Shown piece after piece: positions 37,407-47,392 of a stretch of 64,000 nt of DNA (positions within the stretch are counted from its first letter, which is position 1; the number at the start of each line of letters is the position of its first letter). Location of the stretch: NCBI GenBank assembly GCA_020446675.1, contig JAGREE010000009.1:116029-180028 (forward strand), written 5' to 3'. Below the pieces are notes generated by a model that saw nothing but the letters and a program-made list of their open reading frames with translations, did not search any database and was not told the origin of the DNA. Both the position numbers and the translations under genes were made by a program. This DNA is from Alphaproteobacteria bacterium (lineage in GTDB: Bacteria; Pseudomonadota; Alphaproteobacteria; Sphingomonadales; Emcibacteraceae).

Positions 37407-37550
37407 TATATCTACTATTTACATGTCTTTATTCCGATTAGCCACGAAATAAACATATTTTTTCCTATGCTTTACGCCGAAGAGAAACACGGCTAATATG
37501 CGGTGCTGAATTTAAATTTCTTTTATAATATTACAGAGGTAAATATACCA

Positions 37551-37691
37551 ATGGCAAAATTATGGCTTACGCTGATTATACTGATACTGCTGACAATTGT
37601 TGGTGCCGGCATCTACCTTATGACAGCGGATATCCCCGCCCCGACAGAACATGTGGAAAAAACACTTCCTGACGATGCTTTCCCAAATTAG
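37551..37691 (+). CDS. Small single-pass membrane protein, conserved in alphaproteobacteria
   Basis: A 46-residue peptide: hydrophobic helix at residues 3-24 (LWLTLIILILLTIVGAGIYLM) followed by DIPAPTEHVEKTLPDDAF. I recognise the DIPAPT...VEK.LP.D.F pattern as typical of a tiny conserved protein between aroK and the xerD region in alphaproteobacteria. The ATG at 37551 is preceded by AGAGGT at 37535-37540; the in-frame codon at 37503 lacks such a site. No function is known to me. It precedes the exported 674-residue protein by 21 bases. Confidence 0.8.
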   Translation: MAKLWLTLIILILLTIVGAGIYLMTADIPAPTEHVEKTLPDDAFPN

Positions 37692-37712
37692 GTATGAAGC
37701 AGGTAAATTGAC

Positions 37713-39737
37713 ATGAACCGAGCATATTCATCAATCCAATCGTTTCTATTTCTGAAAGCTGGTATTTTATCTGGTGTTATGATGATTGGCGTTATGCTGT
37801 CTATTCCTCTTTTTGCCCAAAGCCGGGCTCAGCAGACTGAACCATCCGTTCCTGAGGCTGATTCAGCGCCAAAGTCTATTTTATTTCCTTCCGGTGTGCC
37901 GGGGCCATATTTTCCAAGTGATAGTGAAATTGCTGAAACGGCTGAAAATAAGCTTAACCCGTCTTCTGGACAATCAGACGTTAACGAAGAGACAGGCCAA
38001 CTTTCTGCATCCGGGACGGATGTAGATGTCATTGAGCTTGGCGGACAAGATAAATCCGCCTATGGTACTTTATCGCGTAGCAATGGGGGGCTATCCAGAA
38101 TTATATGGCAGCCTTCAACATATGAAGATGTTGAAAAGCTGTTTAAAGTTCTTCAATTGCCATCCAAATCGCCGGCTATGAACGCCATTTCCAAGAAATT
38201 GCTGCTTTCTGCTTCTTTGCCACCATTAGGCGTCGCCGTAAATATAAATCCTGAAGATCCGCAATCAGCGCCCGAAGAAGAGCTTATTGCCCCGGATCTG
38301 GTTAAAAAATTTATTAATCTGAGGCTTTCAAAACTGATAGAGCAGGGAAATCTGGATGATATGGTCAGGTTTATTCAGAACTTACCAGAGGGGACGCTTG
38401 AGCCCAGTCAGCAAAATGCAGAAATATTAATGCTGGGGGGGGATATAATTGGTGCCTGCGAAATGACAATGAATACCAGAAGTGAGCAGGATAATCAGTC
38501 CCAAAACAGCTTTATGCGCCAGAACACTGCGGCTGATGAAGAACAACCAGACGATCTTTTTTGGTTGAAAATGCTGGCTTTCTGCCGCACCCTGGAAGGG
38601 GATAATACCGGGGCACAGATTGCCCTTGATATGATGACAGAACGCGGACAGGAAGATTTCATCTTTTTTGATCTGCTTAATAAGCTTATGGAAAACCCTG
38701 ATACAAGGTCAGTAGTCCTGAGCGGTGGATTATCTACACTGGACCCGCTCCAATATACAATTTTGTCGCTTCTTGATCAGCCGATTGATACCAATTTAAT
38801 AGAGGACAGCTCACCACTCATACTTAGTGCTCTTGTTATTAATCCAAACATGTCAGCAGATAACAGATTTCAGGCGGCGGTAAAAAGCTACCAATCCGGA
38901 GGTGTTTCAGCAGACGTTCTTCGCAATATTTTTGGTCTTCAGGAATTTTCCGAAAGGGAATATAACAATGCGGAACAGCTGGCCCAGTTTGATGACCGGC
39001 CAATGATGGATGCACTACTCTATCAAACTGCATCAAGGCAGGCAGATGATGCGGCAAAAACAGAAATCCTTGATGTAATATGGCAGCGGGCCGCTGAAAA
39101 AAATGATCTTCCCCGTGCGTCGGAGCTGAATATAAAAACACTTCTGTCCTTAAATCCGTCAACAGATCTGATTGGGCAGGCTTATCAAATTACCAGGGGT
39201 CTTATTCTCGGTGGTGAAATAGAAAAAGCAAAAGAATGGTATGATTTTACACGAAGGGCCGCTTCAACAGGAAACAGCGAGGCTACGACAGCCCTTATTA
39301 AAACATGGCCGTTGGTTATTCTTGCCGCGAACAAAGGTGAAATCGCCTGGTCCGAAGATATTCTTGATCTCTGGTGGAATGGTCAGGCCCTTTTATCTCC
39401 TGAAAATAGAGACAACAAAGCATCTCTTTTCTATGCTCTCGCGGAAGCTTTTCAATTTGACGTGCCAGATAATAAATGGCAGGAGCTCGTTGCTTATCGG
39501 CATGATGACAACACACACTCAATTCCATTGGCGGTATGGCGGGATATGATCCGGTCAGTTGCTGAAAATAAACAGGGTCAGGCGGTTATTTTAAGTCTGA
39601 TAGCTATGGGGCCGGATGGACCCGGCAGTCTTGATGCGTCAGGCTTAAGTGTTGTTGTGCGCCTCTTGAGGAGTTTTGGCCTTGAACAACAGGCCCGTAT
39701 GGTGGCAATTGAAGCACTTGTTGCTCATGATTTTTAA
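37713..39737 (+). CDS. Exported protein of unknown function
   Basis: A 674-residue protein with a probable signal peptide: basic start, hydrophobic core around residues 14-34 (KAGILSGVMMIGVMLSIPLF) and small residues at 35-40 (AQSRAQ), then a Pro/Ser/Glu-rich linker to about 120. The rest is helix-rich with many Leu/Ala pairs, resembling a solenoid of TPR-like repeats without a clean consensus. No catalytic motif is visible. Homologues sit before xerD in other alphaproteobacteria. Its stop overlaps the xerD start by one base. An envelope scaffold role is a guess only. Confidence 0.8.
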   Translation: MNRAYSSIQSFLFLKAGILSGVMMIGVMLSIPLFAQSRAQQTEPSVPEADSAPKSILFPSGVPGPYFPSDSEIAETAENKLNPSSGQSDVNEETGQLSASGTDVDVIELGGQDKSAYGTLSRSNGGLSRIIWQPSTYEDVEKLFKVLQLPSKSPAMNAISKKLLLSASLPPLGVAVNINPEDPQSAPEEELIAPDLVKKFINLRLSKLIEQGNLDDMVRFIQNLPEGTLEPSQQNAEILMLGGDIIGACEMTMNTRSEQDNQSQNSFMRQNTAADEEQPDDLFWLKMLAFCRTLEGDNTGAQIALDMMTERGQEDFIFFDLLNKLMENPDTRSVVLSGGLSTLDPLQYTILSLLDQPIDTNLIEDSSPLILSALVINPNMSADNRFQAAVKSYQSGGVSADVLRNIFGLQEFSEREYNNAEQLAQFDDRPMMDALLYQTASRQADDAAKTEILDVIWQRAAEKNDLPRASELNIKTLLSLNPSTDLIGQAYQITRGLILGGEIEKAKEWYDFTRRAASTGNSEATTALIKTWPLVILAANKGEIAWSEDILDLWWNGQALLSPENRDNKASLFYALAEAFQFDVPDNKWQELVAYRHDDNTHSIPLAVWRDMIRSVAENKQGQAVILSLIAMGPDGPGSLDASGLSVVVRLLRSFGLEQQARMVAIEALVAHDF

Positions 39738-40675
39738 TGAATGATCAAAATTTAATAGATTTGTTTCTTGAAATGATTCTGACTGAGCGTGCGGCTTCGC
39801 TCAACACGATTGAATCCTATCGGCGTGACCTGGAGCAGTTTATAGAAAGCATGTCGACTAAATCAGAAAATATATTAATTTCTTCCCGAGCCGAAGATTT
39901 AAGAAAATATCTTGCCCAAATTGAAAAAAAAGGGTTTGCGGCGAGTACAACAGCCCGAAAAATTTCTTGTCTAAGACAATTTTATAAATTTATCTATGGC
40001 GAAGGAATAAGAGCCGATAACCCGGCACTTGATTTGGAAAGTCCGCAGAAAGGTAGGTCGCTTCCAAAGTTGCTCAGTGAGCAGCAGGTTACTGACCTTA
40101 TATCATATGCAAAAAAGCGGGCCCTCGAAACGGGTAATTTCAATGACATGCGACTTTGGGCCCTGCTGGAGCTATTATATGCTACAGGACTTAGGGTTTC
40201 TGAACTGGTCTCCCTGTCCTCATCCGTTTTCAGAAGCGGCGAGCCCTATATTTATGTGCGGGGAAAGGGGGAAAAGGAACGAATGGTTCCCTTAAGCATC
40301 AGGGCCCTTGAAGCAGTACAGGACTATGTTGACGTCATGGCATCAACGATGAATTCGACGGGCAACTTAAAGTTTACGAAAGAGCAGAAAAAATGGCTTT
40401 TTCCGTCAAATGGAAAACAGGGCCATTTAACAAGACACCGTTTTGCGCAACAGTTAAAACAGCTTGGCGCCAACGTGGGTATCTTGCCCTCTGCCCTTTC
40501 CCCACATGTCTTAAGACATGCTTTTGCCACCCATCTTCTTGCCAATGGAGCTGACCTTAGGGCTGTTCAGAAAATGCTTGGTCACGCGGATATCAGCACA
40601 ACTCAAATATACACACATGTGCTTGAAGAACGTCTGAAATCATTGGTTCAAAGCAAGCACCCGCTTGTAAAATAA
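39737..40675 (+). CDS. xerD: Site-specific tyrosine recombinase XerD
   Basis: A 312-residue recombinase resolving chromosome dimers at dif with XerC. The N-terminal SAM-like core-binding domain (6-90; RAASLNTIESYRRDLEQF) and the catalytic domain are complete: Arg in TGLRVSEL, Lys in VRGKGEKER, HVLRHAFATHLL with His and Arg, LGHADISTTQIYTH with His and the Tyr nucleophile. XerD rather than XerC is favoured by the position before accA and the recognisable XerD-type LSEQQV and ADLRAVQKMLGHADIST blocks. A dif site would be expected near the terminus, not here. Confidence 0.93.
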   Translation: MNDQNLIDLFLEMILTERAASLNTIESYRRDLEQFIESMSTKSENILISSRAEDLRKYLAQIEKKGFAASTTARKISCLRQFYKFIYGEGIRADNPALDLESPQKGRSLPKLLSEQQVTDLISYAKKRALETGNFNDMRLWALLELLYATGLRVSELVSLSSSVFRSGEPYIYVRGKGEKERMVPLSIRALEAVQDYVDVMASTMNSTGNLKFTKEQKKWLFPSNGKQGHLTRHRFAQQLKQLGANVGILPSALSPHVLRHAFATHLLANGADLRAVQKMLGHADISTTQIYTHVLEERLKSLVQSKHPLVK

Positions 40676-40773
40676 CAGGTTTATTTATTTTTGTTTTGTT
40701 TTTTTAGTCGCCTTTTTCCTTCCCAGAGGGTATAACGTCTTTTTTGCGAACAATAATAGTGAAGTCATATTAT

Positions 40774-41727
40774 ATGCAAACCTATTTGGATTTTGAGAAA
40801 TCTATCGCCGAACTGGAAAGCCGCATTCGCGACATTAAAAGTTTGGAAAGTGGTGATGAAATTAACATTGCCGAGGAAGTCAGACGCCTGGAAGCAAAGC
40901 TTGATGACCTATTACGGTCCACATATGCTAAATTGTCTTCATGGGAAAAAATTAAAGTTGCCCGTCATCCAGATCGCCCTCATTTATCAGATTATATTGA
41001 AAATCTGTTTACCGATTTTATGGAGTTGGCAGGAGACCGAAGTTATGCTGATGATCAGGCGATTATTGGTGGAATTGGCCGTTTTAAAGGTCAGTCTGTC
41101 CTGATCGTCGGTCATGAGAAAGGCAATGATACGCAGAGCCGGATCAAACATAACTTTGGTATGGCACGACCCGAGGGTTTTCGTAAGGCTGTAAGGCTCT
41201 TTCGTCTTGCGGACCAGTTTAAAATTCCCATTATTACATTTGTTGATACGGCAGGGGCGTACCCGGGAATAGGCGCCGAGGAACGCGGTCAGGCGGAAGC
41301 AATTGCCCGATCAACAGAAGCCTGCCTTCAGGTAAAAGTACCCCTGATCAGTATCATTGTGGGCGAAGGAGGGTCCGGTGGTGCCGTGGCTCTTGCAGTT
41401 GGCAATAAAGTTTTGATGATGGAACATGCCGTTTACAGCGTAATTTCCCCTGAAGGATGTGCCTCAATATTATGGCGTACCAATGAAAAGGCAGAAGATG
41501 CTGCTAATGCCTTAAAAATTACAGCGCAGGATCTTCTGAAGCTGGAAGTTATTGACGAGGTTATTCCCGAGCCTATCGGTGGTGCCCACCGGGATCATGA
41601 AAAAACCATGAAAGCTGTTGGCAAGGCCATAGACAATGCCTTAATGGAATTTTCGTCTATCGGTCCAGAAAAATTAAGAGAACTCAGAAATGAAAAATTC
41701 CTAAATATGGGCAATATTTCACTTTAG
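40774..41727 (+). CDS. accA: Acetyl-CoA carboxylase carboxyltransferase subunit alpha
   Basis: A 317-residue subunit that with AccD transfers carboxyl from biotin to acetyl-CoA, the committed step of fatty acid synthesis. It begins YLDFEKSIAELESRI and contains the ARHPDRPHLSDYIE block, the GHEKGNDTQSRIKHNFGM loop and GEGGSGGAVALAVGN. I set the ATG at 40774 (MQTYLDFEK), matching the family N-terminus; an upstream TTG at 40744 adds ten unsupported residues. It ends at a strong shared terminator with secA. Confidence 0.97.
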   Translation: MQTYLDFEKSIAELESRIRDIKSLESGDEINIAEEVRRLEAKLDDLLRSTYAKLSSWEKIKVARHPDRPHLSDYIENLFTDFMELAGDRSYADDQAIIGGIGRFKGQSVLIVGHEKGNDTQSRIKHNFGMARPEGFRKAVRLFRLADQFKIPIITFVDTAGAYPGIGAEERGQAEAIARSTEACLQVKVPLISIIVGEGGSGGAVALAVGNKVLMMEHAVYSVISPEGCASILWRTNEKAEDAANALKITAQDLLKLEVIDEVIPEPIGGAHRDHEKTMKAVGKAIDNALMEFSSIGPEKLRELRNEKFLNMGNISL

Positions 41728-41744
41728 GACAACTTTACCTCAAT

Positions 41745-41778
41745 AAAAAAAGCGCCTGATTTTGTCGGCGCTTTTTTT
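41745..41778. terminator. Bidirectional terminator between accA and secA
   Basis: The near-symmetrical sequence has arms AAAAAAAGCGCC (41745-41756) and GGCGCTTTTTTT (41767-41778) around a 10-base loop. It offers a GC stem plus a U run in both directions, and it lies 18 bases after accA and 20 before the end of convergent secA. Confidence 0.93.
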
Positions 41779-41797
41779 GTTTTATTCAGACGATGGT

Positions 41798-44527
41798 TTA
41801 TATTACGCCGTGGCAGTGCTTGTATTTTTTACCACTACCACAAGGACATGGATCATTCCGGCCAACTTTTGGCATAACTTGTCCATGGCAATGTTTGTAT
41901 TTCTTGCCACTGCCACATGGACAAAGGGAGTTGCGTGGTGTGTTTTTCCATTGTCCCGGATTACCGTCAGCCAGGGGCAATGTTTCACCAGGATGACTTT
42001 CGCGCAGTCTTTCCCGGTCAGGCTCTGCCAGCTCAGGGACTTCCTCTTCCCGTCTGATCTCAACATGTGCCAACAGCATGGCAACATTATCACGTGTATT
42101 GGCCAGCATTTTCTCAAACATTGAAAACGCTTCGGTTTTATATTCGTCCAGCGGATTTCTCTGGCCATATGCCCTTAATTGAATAACCTGACGCAGGTGA
42201 TCAAGTTGTGCCAGATGTTCTTTCCAATGACTGTCAATGGATTGAAGAAGTATCGTTCTTTCCAGATGACGCATGATATCCGGCCCGATATCAGCACTTC
42301 TTTTAGCCATTAGCCGGTTTGAGGCATCAATTAACCGGTCACCAAAAGTTTCGCTGTCAATGCCTTCTTCATTTGCCCATTCAGCAAGACCAAAATCCTG
42401 TCCAAAAATCCGTTTGGTTTCAATAGAAAGCCCCTGAATGTCCCAGTTTTCAGAATAGCTCCGTGGCGGCACATGTTTGGAGAGCAAATCATCAATCAGA
42501 TGCTCACGCATATCTGCAATGGTTTCCTCAAGATTTTCTTCTGTCATGACTTCCCGGCGCTGCTCATAAATGGCTTTACGCTGGTCATTCATCACATCGT
42601 CAAATTTAAGAAGGTTTTTACGGATATCATAGTTTCGGGTTTCAACTTTTTCCTGCGATTTCTCAACAGCACGATTTAGCCAAGGATGGGTAAGAGATTC
42701 GCCTTCTTCAAAGCCCAGCTTCTGCATCCAGCTGTCCATGCGTTCGCCGCCGAAGATGCGCATAAGATCATCTTCCATGCTGAGATAAAATTTTGAATAT
42801 CCTGGATCTCCCTGTCGACCCGACCGGCCGCGAAGCTGGTTGTCAATTCTTCGGCTTTCGTGACGTTCAGTTCCCAGAACAAAAAGACCACCCAGTTCTT
42901 TAACAACCTTTTTCTCGGCTGCAACCTCTTCTTTGATTTTCTCAATATGCTTTTGACGTTCTGCTTCGTCTTCAGCCAGAACCTCTCGCTCAATACGCAT
43001 ATCAATATTACCGCCGAGCTGAATATCAGTACCACGGCCAGCCATATTGGTGGCAATGGTTATTGCCCCTTCTCGACCGGCCTGACTAACGATATAGGCT
43101 TCTGTCTCATGAAATTTAGCATTCAGGACATTATGCGGTATCTTTCTTTTGTTTAGCATTTCTGAAATATATTCGGATTTTTCAATGCTTACGGTACCAA
43201 CAAGAATTGGTTGTCTCGTCTTATAACATTCTTCAATACGGTTGATGATGGCGGCATATTTTTCTTTGGCTGTGCGATATATTTCGTCATGGTCATCAAT
43301 CCGTGCCACATCAACATTTGTCGGAATTTCGACAACGCCCAGACCATAAATATCGGCAAATTCCGCTTCTTCAGTGGCTGCAGTACCAGTCATACCGGCA
43401 AGCTTTTCATAAAGACGGAAATAATTCTGGAAAGTGACCGAGGCGAGTGTCTGGTTCTCGGTGCGAATATCGACACCTTCTTTTGCTTCGATTGCCTGGT
43501 GAAGTCCTTCGGATAGACGTCGACCATCCATCATGCGGCCGGTAAATTCGTCAATAAGGATAATTTCACCATTCTTGACGATATAGTCTTTTTCGGCCGA
43601 AAACAATTTATGTGCTTTCAATGCCTGATTGACATGATGAACCACAGCCACATTGCCATAATCATATAAATTGTCAGTTTTTATGAGACCCGCTTTTTTA
43701 AGGATATCTTCCAGATGCTCCATGCCTTCTTCGGTCAGGGAAATGGCGCGGCTTTTTTCATCAACGTCATAATCTTCGGGCAAAAGATCCGGAATAATTT
43801 TATTGATGGAAATATAAAGTTCTGATTTGTCTTCGGTTGGACCGGAAATAATAAGCGGGGTGCGTGCTTCATCAATTAAAATACTGTCGACTTCGTCAAC
43901 AATGGCAAAATATGGCTCACGTTGCGCCATGGCATCCTGATGAAATTTCATATTGTCACGAAGATAATCAAATCCGAGCTCATTATTGGTAGCGTAAGTG
44001 ACATCACAGGCATAAGCGGCTTTTCTGTGTTCATCAGCAATATTAGGGACAATACAGCCGACGGTCATGCCGAGAAAACGGTAAATCTGGCCCATCCAGT
44101 CGGAATCGCGGCTGGCAAGATAGTCATTTACTGTCACAATATGGACGCCGCGGCCGGGAAGGGCATTCAGATAGCCGGCAAGTGTGGATACAAGTGTTTT
44201 ACCTTCACCTGTTTTCATTTCGGCGATTTTTCCTTCATGAAGCACAATTCCGCCGATCAGCTGTACATCATAATGGCGCTGGCCCAGGGTTCTTTTGGCT
44301 GCTTCCCTGACAACGGCAAATGCTTCAATAAGCAAATTGTCAAGCTTCTCACCTTTTTCTAGGCGTTCACGAAATTCAATCGTTTTGGCTTTTAGCGCGT
44401 CGTCTGATAAGGCCGAAATTTCAGGTTCAAGAGCATTAATGGCGTTGATGCGCGGCTCCAGGCTTTTTAAATATCGTTCATTTGATGTGCCAAATAATTT
44501 TTTGGCGATCTTGCCCATTCCCAGCAT
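41798..44527 (-). CDS. secA: Preprotein translocase ATPase SecA with tandem SEC-C motifs
   Basis: A 909-residue motor driving Sec-dependent export through SecYEG. Walker A is MKTGEGKT (residues 104-111), the DEAD-box motif is [20 protein letters not shown] (read in parts), and the helicase core ends with [14 protein letters not shown]. The C-terminus carries two copies of [14 protein letters not shown]: one at 869-882 (ligands C869, C871, C880, H881) and one at 894-907 (C894, C896, C905, H906), 25 residues apart. Most SecA proteins have a single SEC-C zinc motif, which binds SecB and phospholipid. Confidence 0.98.
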   Translation of the reverse strand: MLGMGKIAKKLFGTSNERYLKSLEPRINAINALEPEISALSDDALKAKTIEFRERLEKGEKLDNLLIEAFAVVREAAKRTLGQRHYDVQLIGGIVLHEGKIAEMKTGEGKTLVSTLAGYLNALPGRGVHIVTVNDYLASRDSDWMGQIYRFLGMTVGCIVPNIADEHRKAAYACDVTYATNNELGFDYLRDNMKFHQDAMAQREPYFAIVDEVDSILIDEARTPLIISGPTEDKSELYISINKIIPDLLPEDYDVDEKSRAISLTEEGMEHLEDILKKAGLIKTDNLYDYGNVAVVHHVNQALKAHKLFSAEKDYIVKNGEIILIDEFTGRMMDGRRLSEGLHQAIEAKEGVDIRTENQTLASVTFQNYFRLYEKLAGMTGTAATEEAEFADIYGLGVVEIPTNVDVARIDDHDEIYRTAKEKYAAIINRIEECYKTRQPILVGTVSIEKSEYISEMLNKRKIPHNVLNAKFHETEAYIVSQAGREGAITIATNMAGRGTDIQLGGNIDMRIEREVLAEDEAERQKHIEKIKEEVAAEKKVVKELGGLFVLGTERHESRRIDNQLRGRSGRQGDPGYSKFYLSMEDDLMRIFGGERMDSWMQKLGFEEGESLTHPWLNRAVEKSQEKVETRNYDIRKNLLKFDDVMNDQRKAIYEQRREVMTEENLEETIADMREHLIDDLLSKHVPPRSYSENWDIQGLSIETKRIFGQDFGLAEWANEEGIDSETFGDRLIDASNRLMAKRSADIGPDIMRHLERTILLQSIDSHWKEHLAQLDHLRQVIQLRAYGQRNPLDEYKTEAFSMFEKMLANTRDNVAMLLAHVEIRREEEVPELAEPDRERLRESHPGETLPLADGNPGQWKNTPRNSLCPCGSGKKYKHCHGQVMPKVGRNDPCPCGSGKKYKHCHGVI

Positions 44528-44778
44528 TATTTATTCCTAATCGGGGGCCTTAAGTAACCACCCTCACTTTATCGAATTTCTAAGCCTGATCTTGACGGGC
44601 CAAAATTCGGACATTTACATACATGTAGAGTAGCACAAATAAGAGCGCAAAGCCCTGCTGTCAATGATAGAAGGTTATATTATTGATTATTTTAAGAGAA
44701 AATATGGACAATTCTTCTTTTTGAAGCTTATAAGGGGAAATATTTGAGAATAACCTCGAACCAATGTGATAAACAATA
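44528..44778. other. Divergent upstream region of secA and argJ
   Basis: No gene is supported in these 251 bases. A candidate secA promoter is present on the minus strand (see separate entry). In several alphaproteobacteria I would expect a peptidyl-prolyl isomerase gene of the parvulin type between secA and argJ; neither strand codes for one here. Confidence 0.5.
44636..44664 (-). promoter_or_regulatory. Candidate secA promoter
   Basis: On the minus strand a perfect TTGACA (complement of 44659-44664) is spaced 17 bases from TATTTG (complement of 44636-44641). The -10 is weak. The predicted leader to the secA start codon would be about 100 bases. Confidence 0.4.
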
Positions 44779-45999
44779 ATGAAAAAATCTCCTCTGGCAC
44801 CTGATACGATTGTTGAGCTTCCTGAAATATCCGGCGTAATTCTGGGAACGGCGGCAACGCATATGAAATATAAAAATCGTGACGACTTACTTCTTGTCTT
44901 ATTTCCAGAAGGGGCGACGGTTGCCGGGGTTCTGACCAAATCCAAATGCTCATCTGCGCCAGTTGATCAGTGTAAAGCTAACCTTAAATCAGGCAAAATG
45001 GCAAAAGCCCTTCTTGTAAATGCAGGGAATTCAAACGCTTTTACAGGTCAGGCCGGCATTGACGCAATGACGTCAAATATTGATCTTGTCTGTAAAATTG
45101 CAAGTTGTGTACTTGATGAAGTTTATGTGGCTTCTACCGGTGTTATCGGGGAGCTTCTGAAAGCCGAACTCATAAATAAAAAACTGGAAGAAGGAATAAA
45201 AGTTGAAAAGGATAATTGGCAACAGGCCAGTGATGCAATCCTGACCACGGATACATTCCCGAAATTAAGCACAAAACAGGCTAAAATCGGCGATAAATTG
45301 GTTACTATTAATGGTTTTGCAAAAGGGTCCGGCATGATCGCACCGGATATGGCGACAATGCTTGGGTTTATTTTTACCGATGCCGCCCTTGATCAGGCTG
45401 TTCTGCAAGCTCTTTTGTCTTCTGAGAATGATAAATCATTTAACAGCATAACGGTGGACAGTGATATGTCCACATCCGATACAGTTCTTGCCTTTGCAAC
45501 AGGAAAAAATGATAAAATCTGTGATGTACGTGATCCAATCCTGGACGACTTTAAAGAAAAGTTGTCCGAACTGATGCTTGATTTGTCCCATCAGATTGTC
45601 AGGGATGGTGAAGGGGCCACTAAATTTATTACTATTAAAGTATCAGGGGCGGAAAATGACGGATCGGCAAAAAAAATTGCTATGAGTATTGCAAATTCAC
45701 CACTGGTAAAAACAGCAATAGCCGGAGAAGACGCCAATTGGGGGCGTATTGTTATGGCCGTCGGCAAAGCGGGTGAGCGGGCAAACCGGGATGCGCTGAT
45801 GATCACAATAGGTAATCAGAAAGTGACTGACCGTGGCATGAGAGTCAATGGTTATGATGAAGATCTATGTACACAACATTTTCAGGGAAACGAAATTGAT
45901 ATTAAGGTTGATGTCGGTGTCGGAGAAGGCGAAGCTACCGTTTGGACATGTGATCTGACACATGATTATATCAGCATTAACGCTGATTATCGCAGTTAA
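44779..45999 (+). CDS. argJ: Bifunctional glutamate N-acetyltransferase / amino-acid N-acetyltransferase ArgJ
   Basis: A 406-residue Ntn-like enzyme that recycles acetyl groups between N-acetylornithine and glutamate in arginine synthesis. It self-cleaves before a conserved Thr: the motif here is [16 protein letters not shown], with the nucleophile Thr in MATML. The [12 protein letters not shown] and [14 protein letters not shown] blocks are typical. Whether it also has the acetyl-CoA activity (bifunctional form) cannot be told from the sequence alone. It heads the argJ-mutT pair. Confidence 0.95.
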   Translation: MKKSPLAPDTIVELPEISGVILGTAATHMKYKNRDDLLLVLFPEGATVAGVLTKSKCSSAPVDQCKANLKSGKMAKALLVNAGNSNAFTGQAGIDAMTSNIDLVCKIASCVLDEVYVASTGVIGELLKAELINKKLEEGIKVEKDNWQQASDAILTTDTFPKLSTKQAKIGDKLVTINGFAKGSGMIAPDMATMLGFIFTDAALDQAVLQALLSSENDKSFNSITVDSDMSTSDTVLAFATGKNDKICDVRDPILDDFKEKLSELMLDLSHQIVRDGEGATKFITIKVSGAENDGSAKKIAMSIANSPLVKTAIAGEDANWGRIVMAVGKAGERANRDALMITIGNQKVTDRGMRVNGYDEDLCTQHFQGNEIDIKVDVGVGEGEATVWTCDLTHDYISINADYRS

Positions 46000-46033
46000 T
46001 CTGCGCGTTGGCGCCAATCCATAGGGAAATGAT

Positions 46034-46486
46034 ATGAGTGTAAAAGAATTTTGTCCCGACCCGCCAGGGGGAAGACCTCAGGGGCCAGTGAATGTCATCA
46101 CCGTTTCTGCAGTGGTTATGGTTGATATTGATGGCAGAATTCTTATTACACAAAGACCTGAAGGCAAAAGTATGGCCGGTCTCTGGGAATTCCCCGGCGG
46201 CAAACTCGAAGTTGGGGAAACCCCGGAGCGGGCCCTGATCCGGGAACTCAAAGAAGAATTGAATATTGATACGACCGAATCGTGCCTTGCAGCCTTTACA
46301 TTTGCCTCGCACAGTTATGATGACTTTCATTTGCTGATGCCGGTCTTTTTATGCCGAAAATGGGATGGTGTCCCTCATCCTCGCGAAGGGCAGAAACTTA
46401 AATGGGTAAAAATAAATGAACTGAAAAATTATCCCATGCCTCCAGCGGACGAACCACTGATCGCAATGATCCGCGATTTTTTATAG
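46034..46486 (+). CDS. mutT: 8-oxo-dGTP diphosphatase (MutT-type Nudix hydrolase)
   Basis: A 150-residue Nudix enzyme that removes oxidised dGTP from the nucleotide pool. The Nudix box is intact (GGKLEVGETPERALIRELKEEL, residues 53-74, read in parts), preceded by the MutT-like MAGLWEFPGG. The N-terminal 22 residues (SVKEFCPDPPGGRPQGPVN) are a non-family extension, so an internal start is possible. It overlaps the convergent methyltransferase gene by 6 bases, with the two stop codons side by side (TTATAG). Confidence 0.9.
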   Translation: MSVKEFCPDPPGGRPQGPVNVITVSAVVMVDIDGRILITQRPEGKSMAGLWEFPGGKLEVGETPERALIRELKEELNIDTTESCLAAFTFASHSYDDFHLLMPVFLCRKWDGVPHPREGQKLKWVKINELKNYPMPPADEPLIAMIRDFL

Positions 46487-47383
46487 TTTTTTGGTATTTG
46501 TCCCCAAAGCCTCTTTCAGCGATATTTTTGCTGTCCCGGGTTTTAAAGGCTTCTGCTGACTTTCATGAGGGGCCCATCCCTGCAGATAGACGATATCAAA
46601 AGTGGCAGGAACCCTGCCATCCTTATTGGCATAACTCTGATGATAAATTTCGGCCGTTTTTACCATTAAGCGTGGGGATGTTAACCCTTTATACTGCTTA
46701 ATAAGGGCATTATTTTCACCCATTGCTTTAAGCTCTTTCATCAGGCCTAAGGCATCAGAATAGGTCACAGTAATTCTTTCTGTACTGACAACCGGGAGCG
46801 CAAATCCTGCTCTTTGCAACAGAGAACCGGCATCCCGGACATCAATAAACGGCGAAATATGAGGACTTGTGCCGCCACGTAGTTCAATATCCGCTTTTAG
46901 CATTGATTGGCGTAATTCCGTCAGCGTTTCGCCGCCAAAGATCGCACCAAGGAATAACCCATCCGGCTTTAGGGATCTTAAAATCTGGATCAAAGTTCCC
47001 GGTAAATCATTTACCCAATGTAGGTTAAGACAACTTAAAACCAACTCAAGACCTTGATTCTTATAGGGTAAATATTCTTCATCGGCCTGTATTGATATGC
47101 CGGACACATTTTTTAGCATGTTTAATGACAAGTCCTGGCTAATGATGAAGGCTTGTTTAAATCTTCGGGTCAGACAACTTTCATCTACATTCAAATTTAA
47201 TATGATATCGAATGATTTTTTTATATCGCCTAAATTATCAACCAGCCTGTGACTGATTTCTTTTTTTAAGAAATCATGGTTGGCAAAAGTTGTGCTAATT
47301 TTATCGCGCCGCAACCTTATAAGGGACCGGTTGAAGAGGTCACTTTCATTTGAAGCTTTAAATTTGAACTTTTTCTGTGTCAT
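46481..47383 (-). CDS. SAM-dependent methyltransferase, BioC/NDUFAF5-like
   Basis: A 300-residue class I methyltransferase. It opens with SDLFNRSLIRLRRDKISTTF, the motif of the alphaproteobacterial relatives of NDUFAF5. The SAM fold has a degenerate glycine loop (ILNLNVDES) and the block LVLSCLNLHWVNDLPGTLIQILRSLKPDGLFLGAIFGGETLTELR (read in parts), which is strongly conserved in this family. The ATG at 47383 gives the family N-terminus; an in-frame codon at 47479 would overlap comF. The weak Gly-rich loop leaves activity open; NDUFAF5 homologues act as hydroxylases in complex I assembly. Confidence 0.87.
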   Translation of the reverse strand: MTQKKFKFKASNESDLFNRSLIRLRRDKISTTFANHDFLKKEISHRLVDNLGDIKKSFDIILNLNVDESCLTRRFKQAFIISQDLSLNMLKNVSGISIQADEEYLPYKNQGLELVLSCLNLHWVNDLPGTLIQILRSLKPDGLFLGAIFGGETLTELRQSMLKADIELRGGTSPHISPFIDVRDAGSLLQRAGFALPVVSTERITVTYSDALGLMKELKAMGENNALIKQYKGLTSPRLMVKTAEIYHQSYANKDGRVPATFDIVYLQGWAPHESQQKPLKPGTAKISLKEALGTNTKKL

Positions 47384-47392
47384 ACTGTCTAT

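Noticed and set aside
41762..42124. Plus-strand frame with internal repetition opposite the SecA tail
   Set aside because: The repeat is only the reverse reading of the duplicated SEC-C motifs of secA; not an independent repeat protein.
43922..44362. 146-residue open frame antisense to secA
   Set aside because: Overlaps the SecA nucleotide-binding domain completely; shadow frame.
44661..44945. Minus-strand frames crossing the argJ start
   Set aside because: They overlap the conserved ArgJ N-terminus and show no homology that I recognise.
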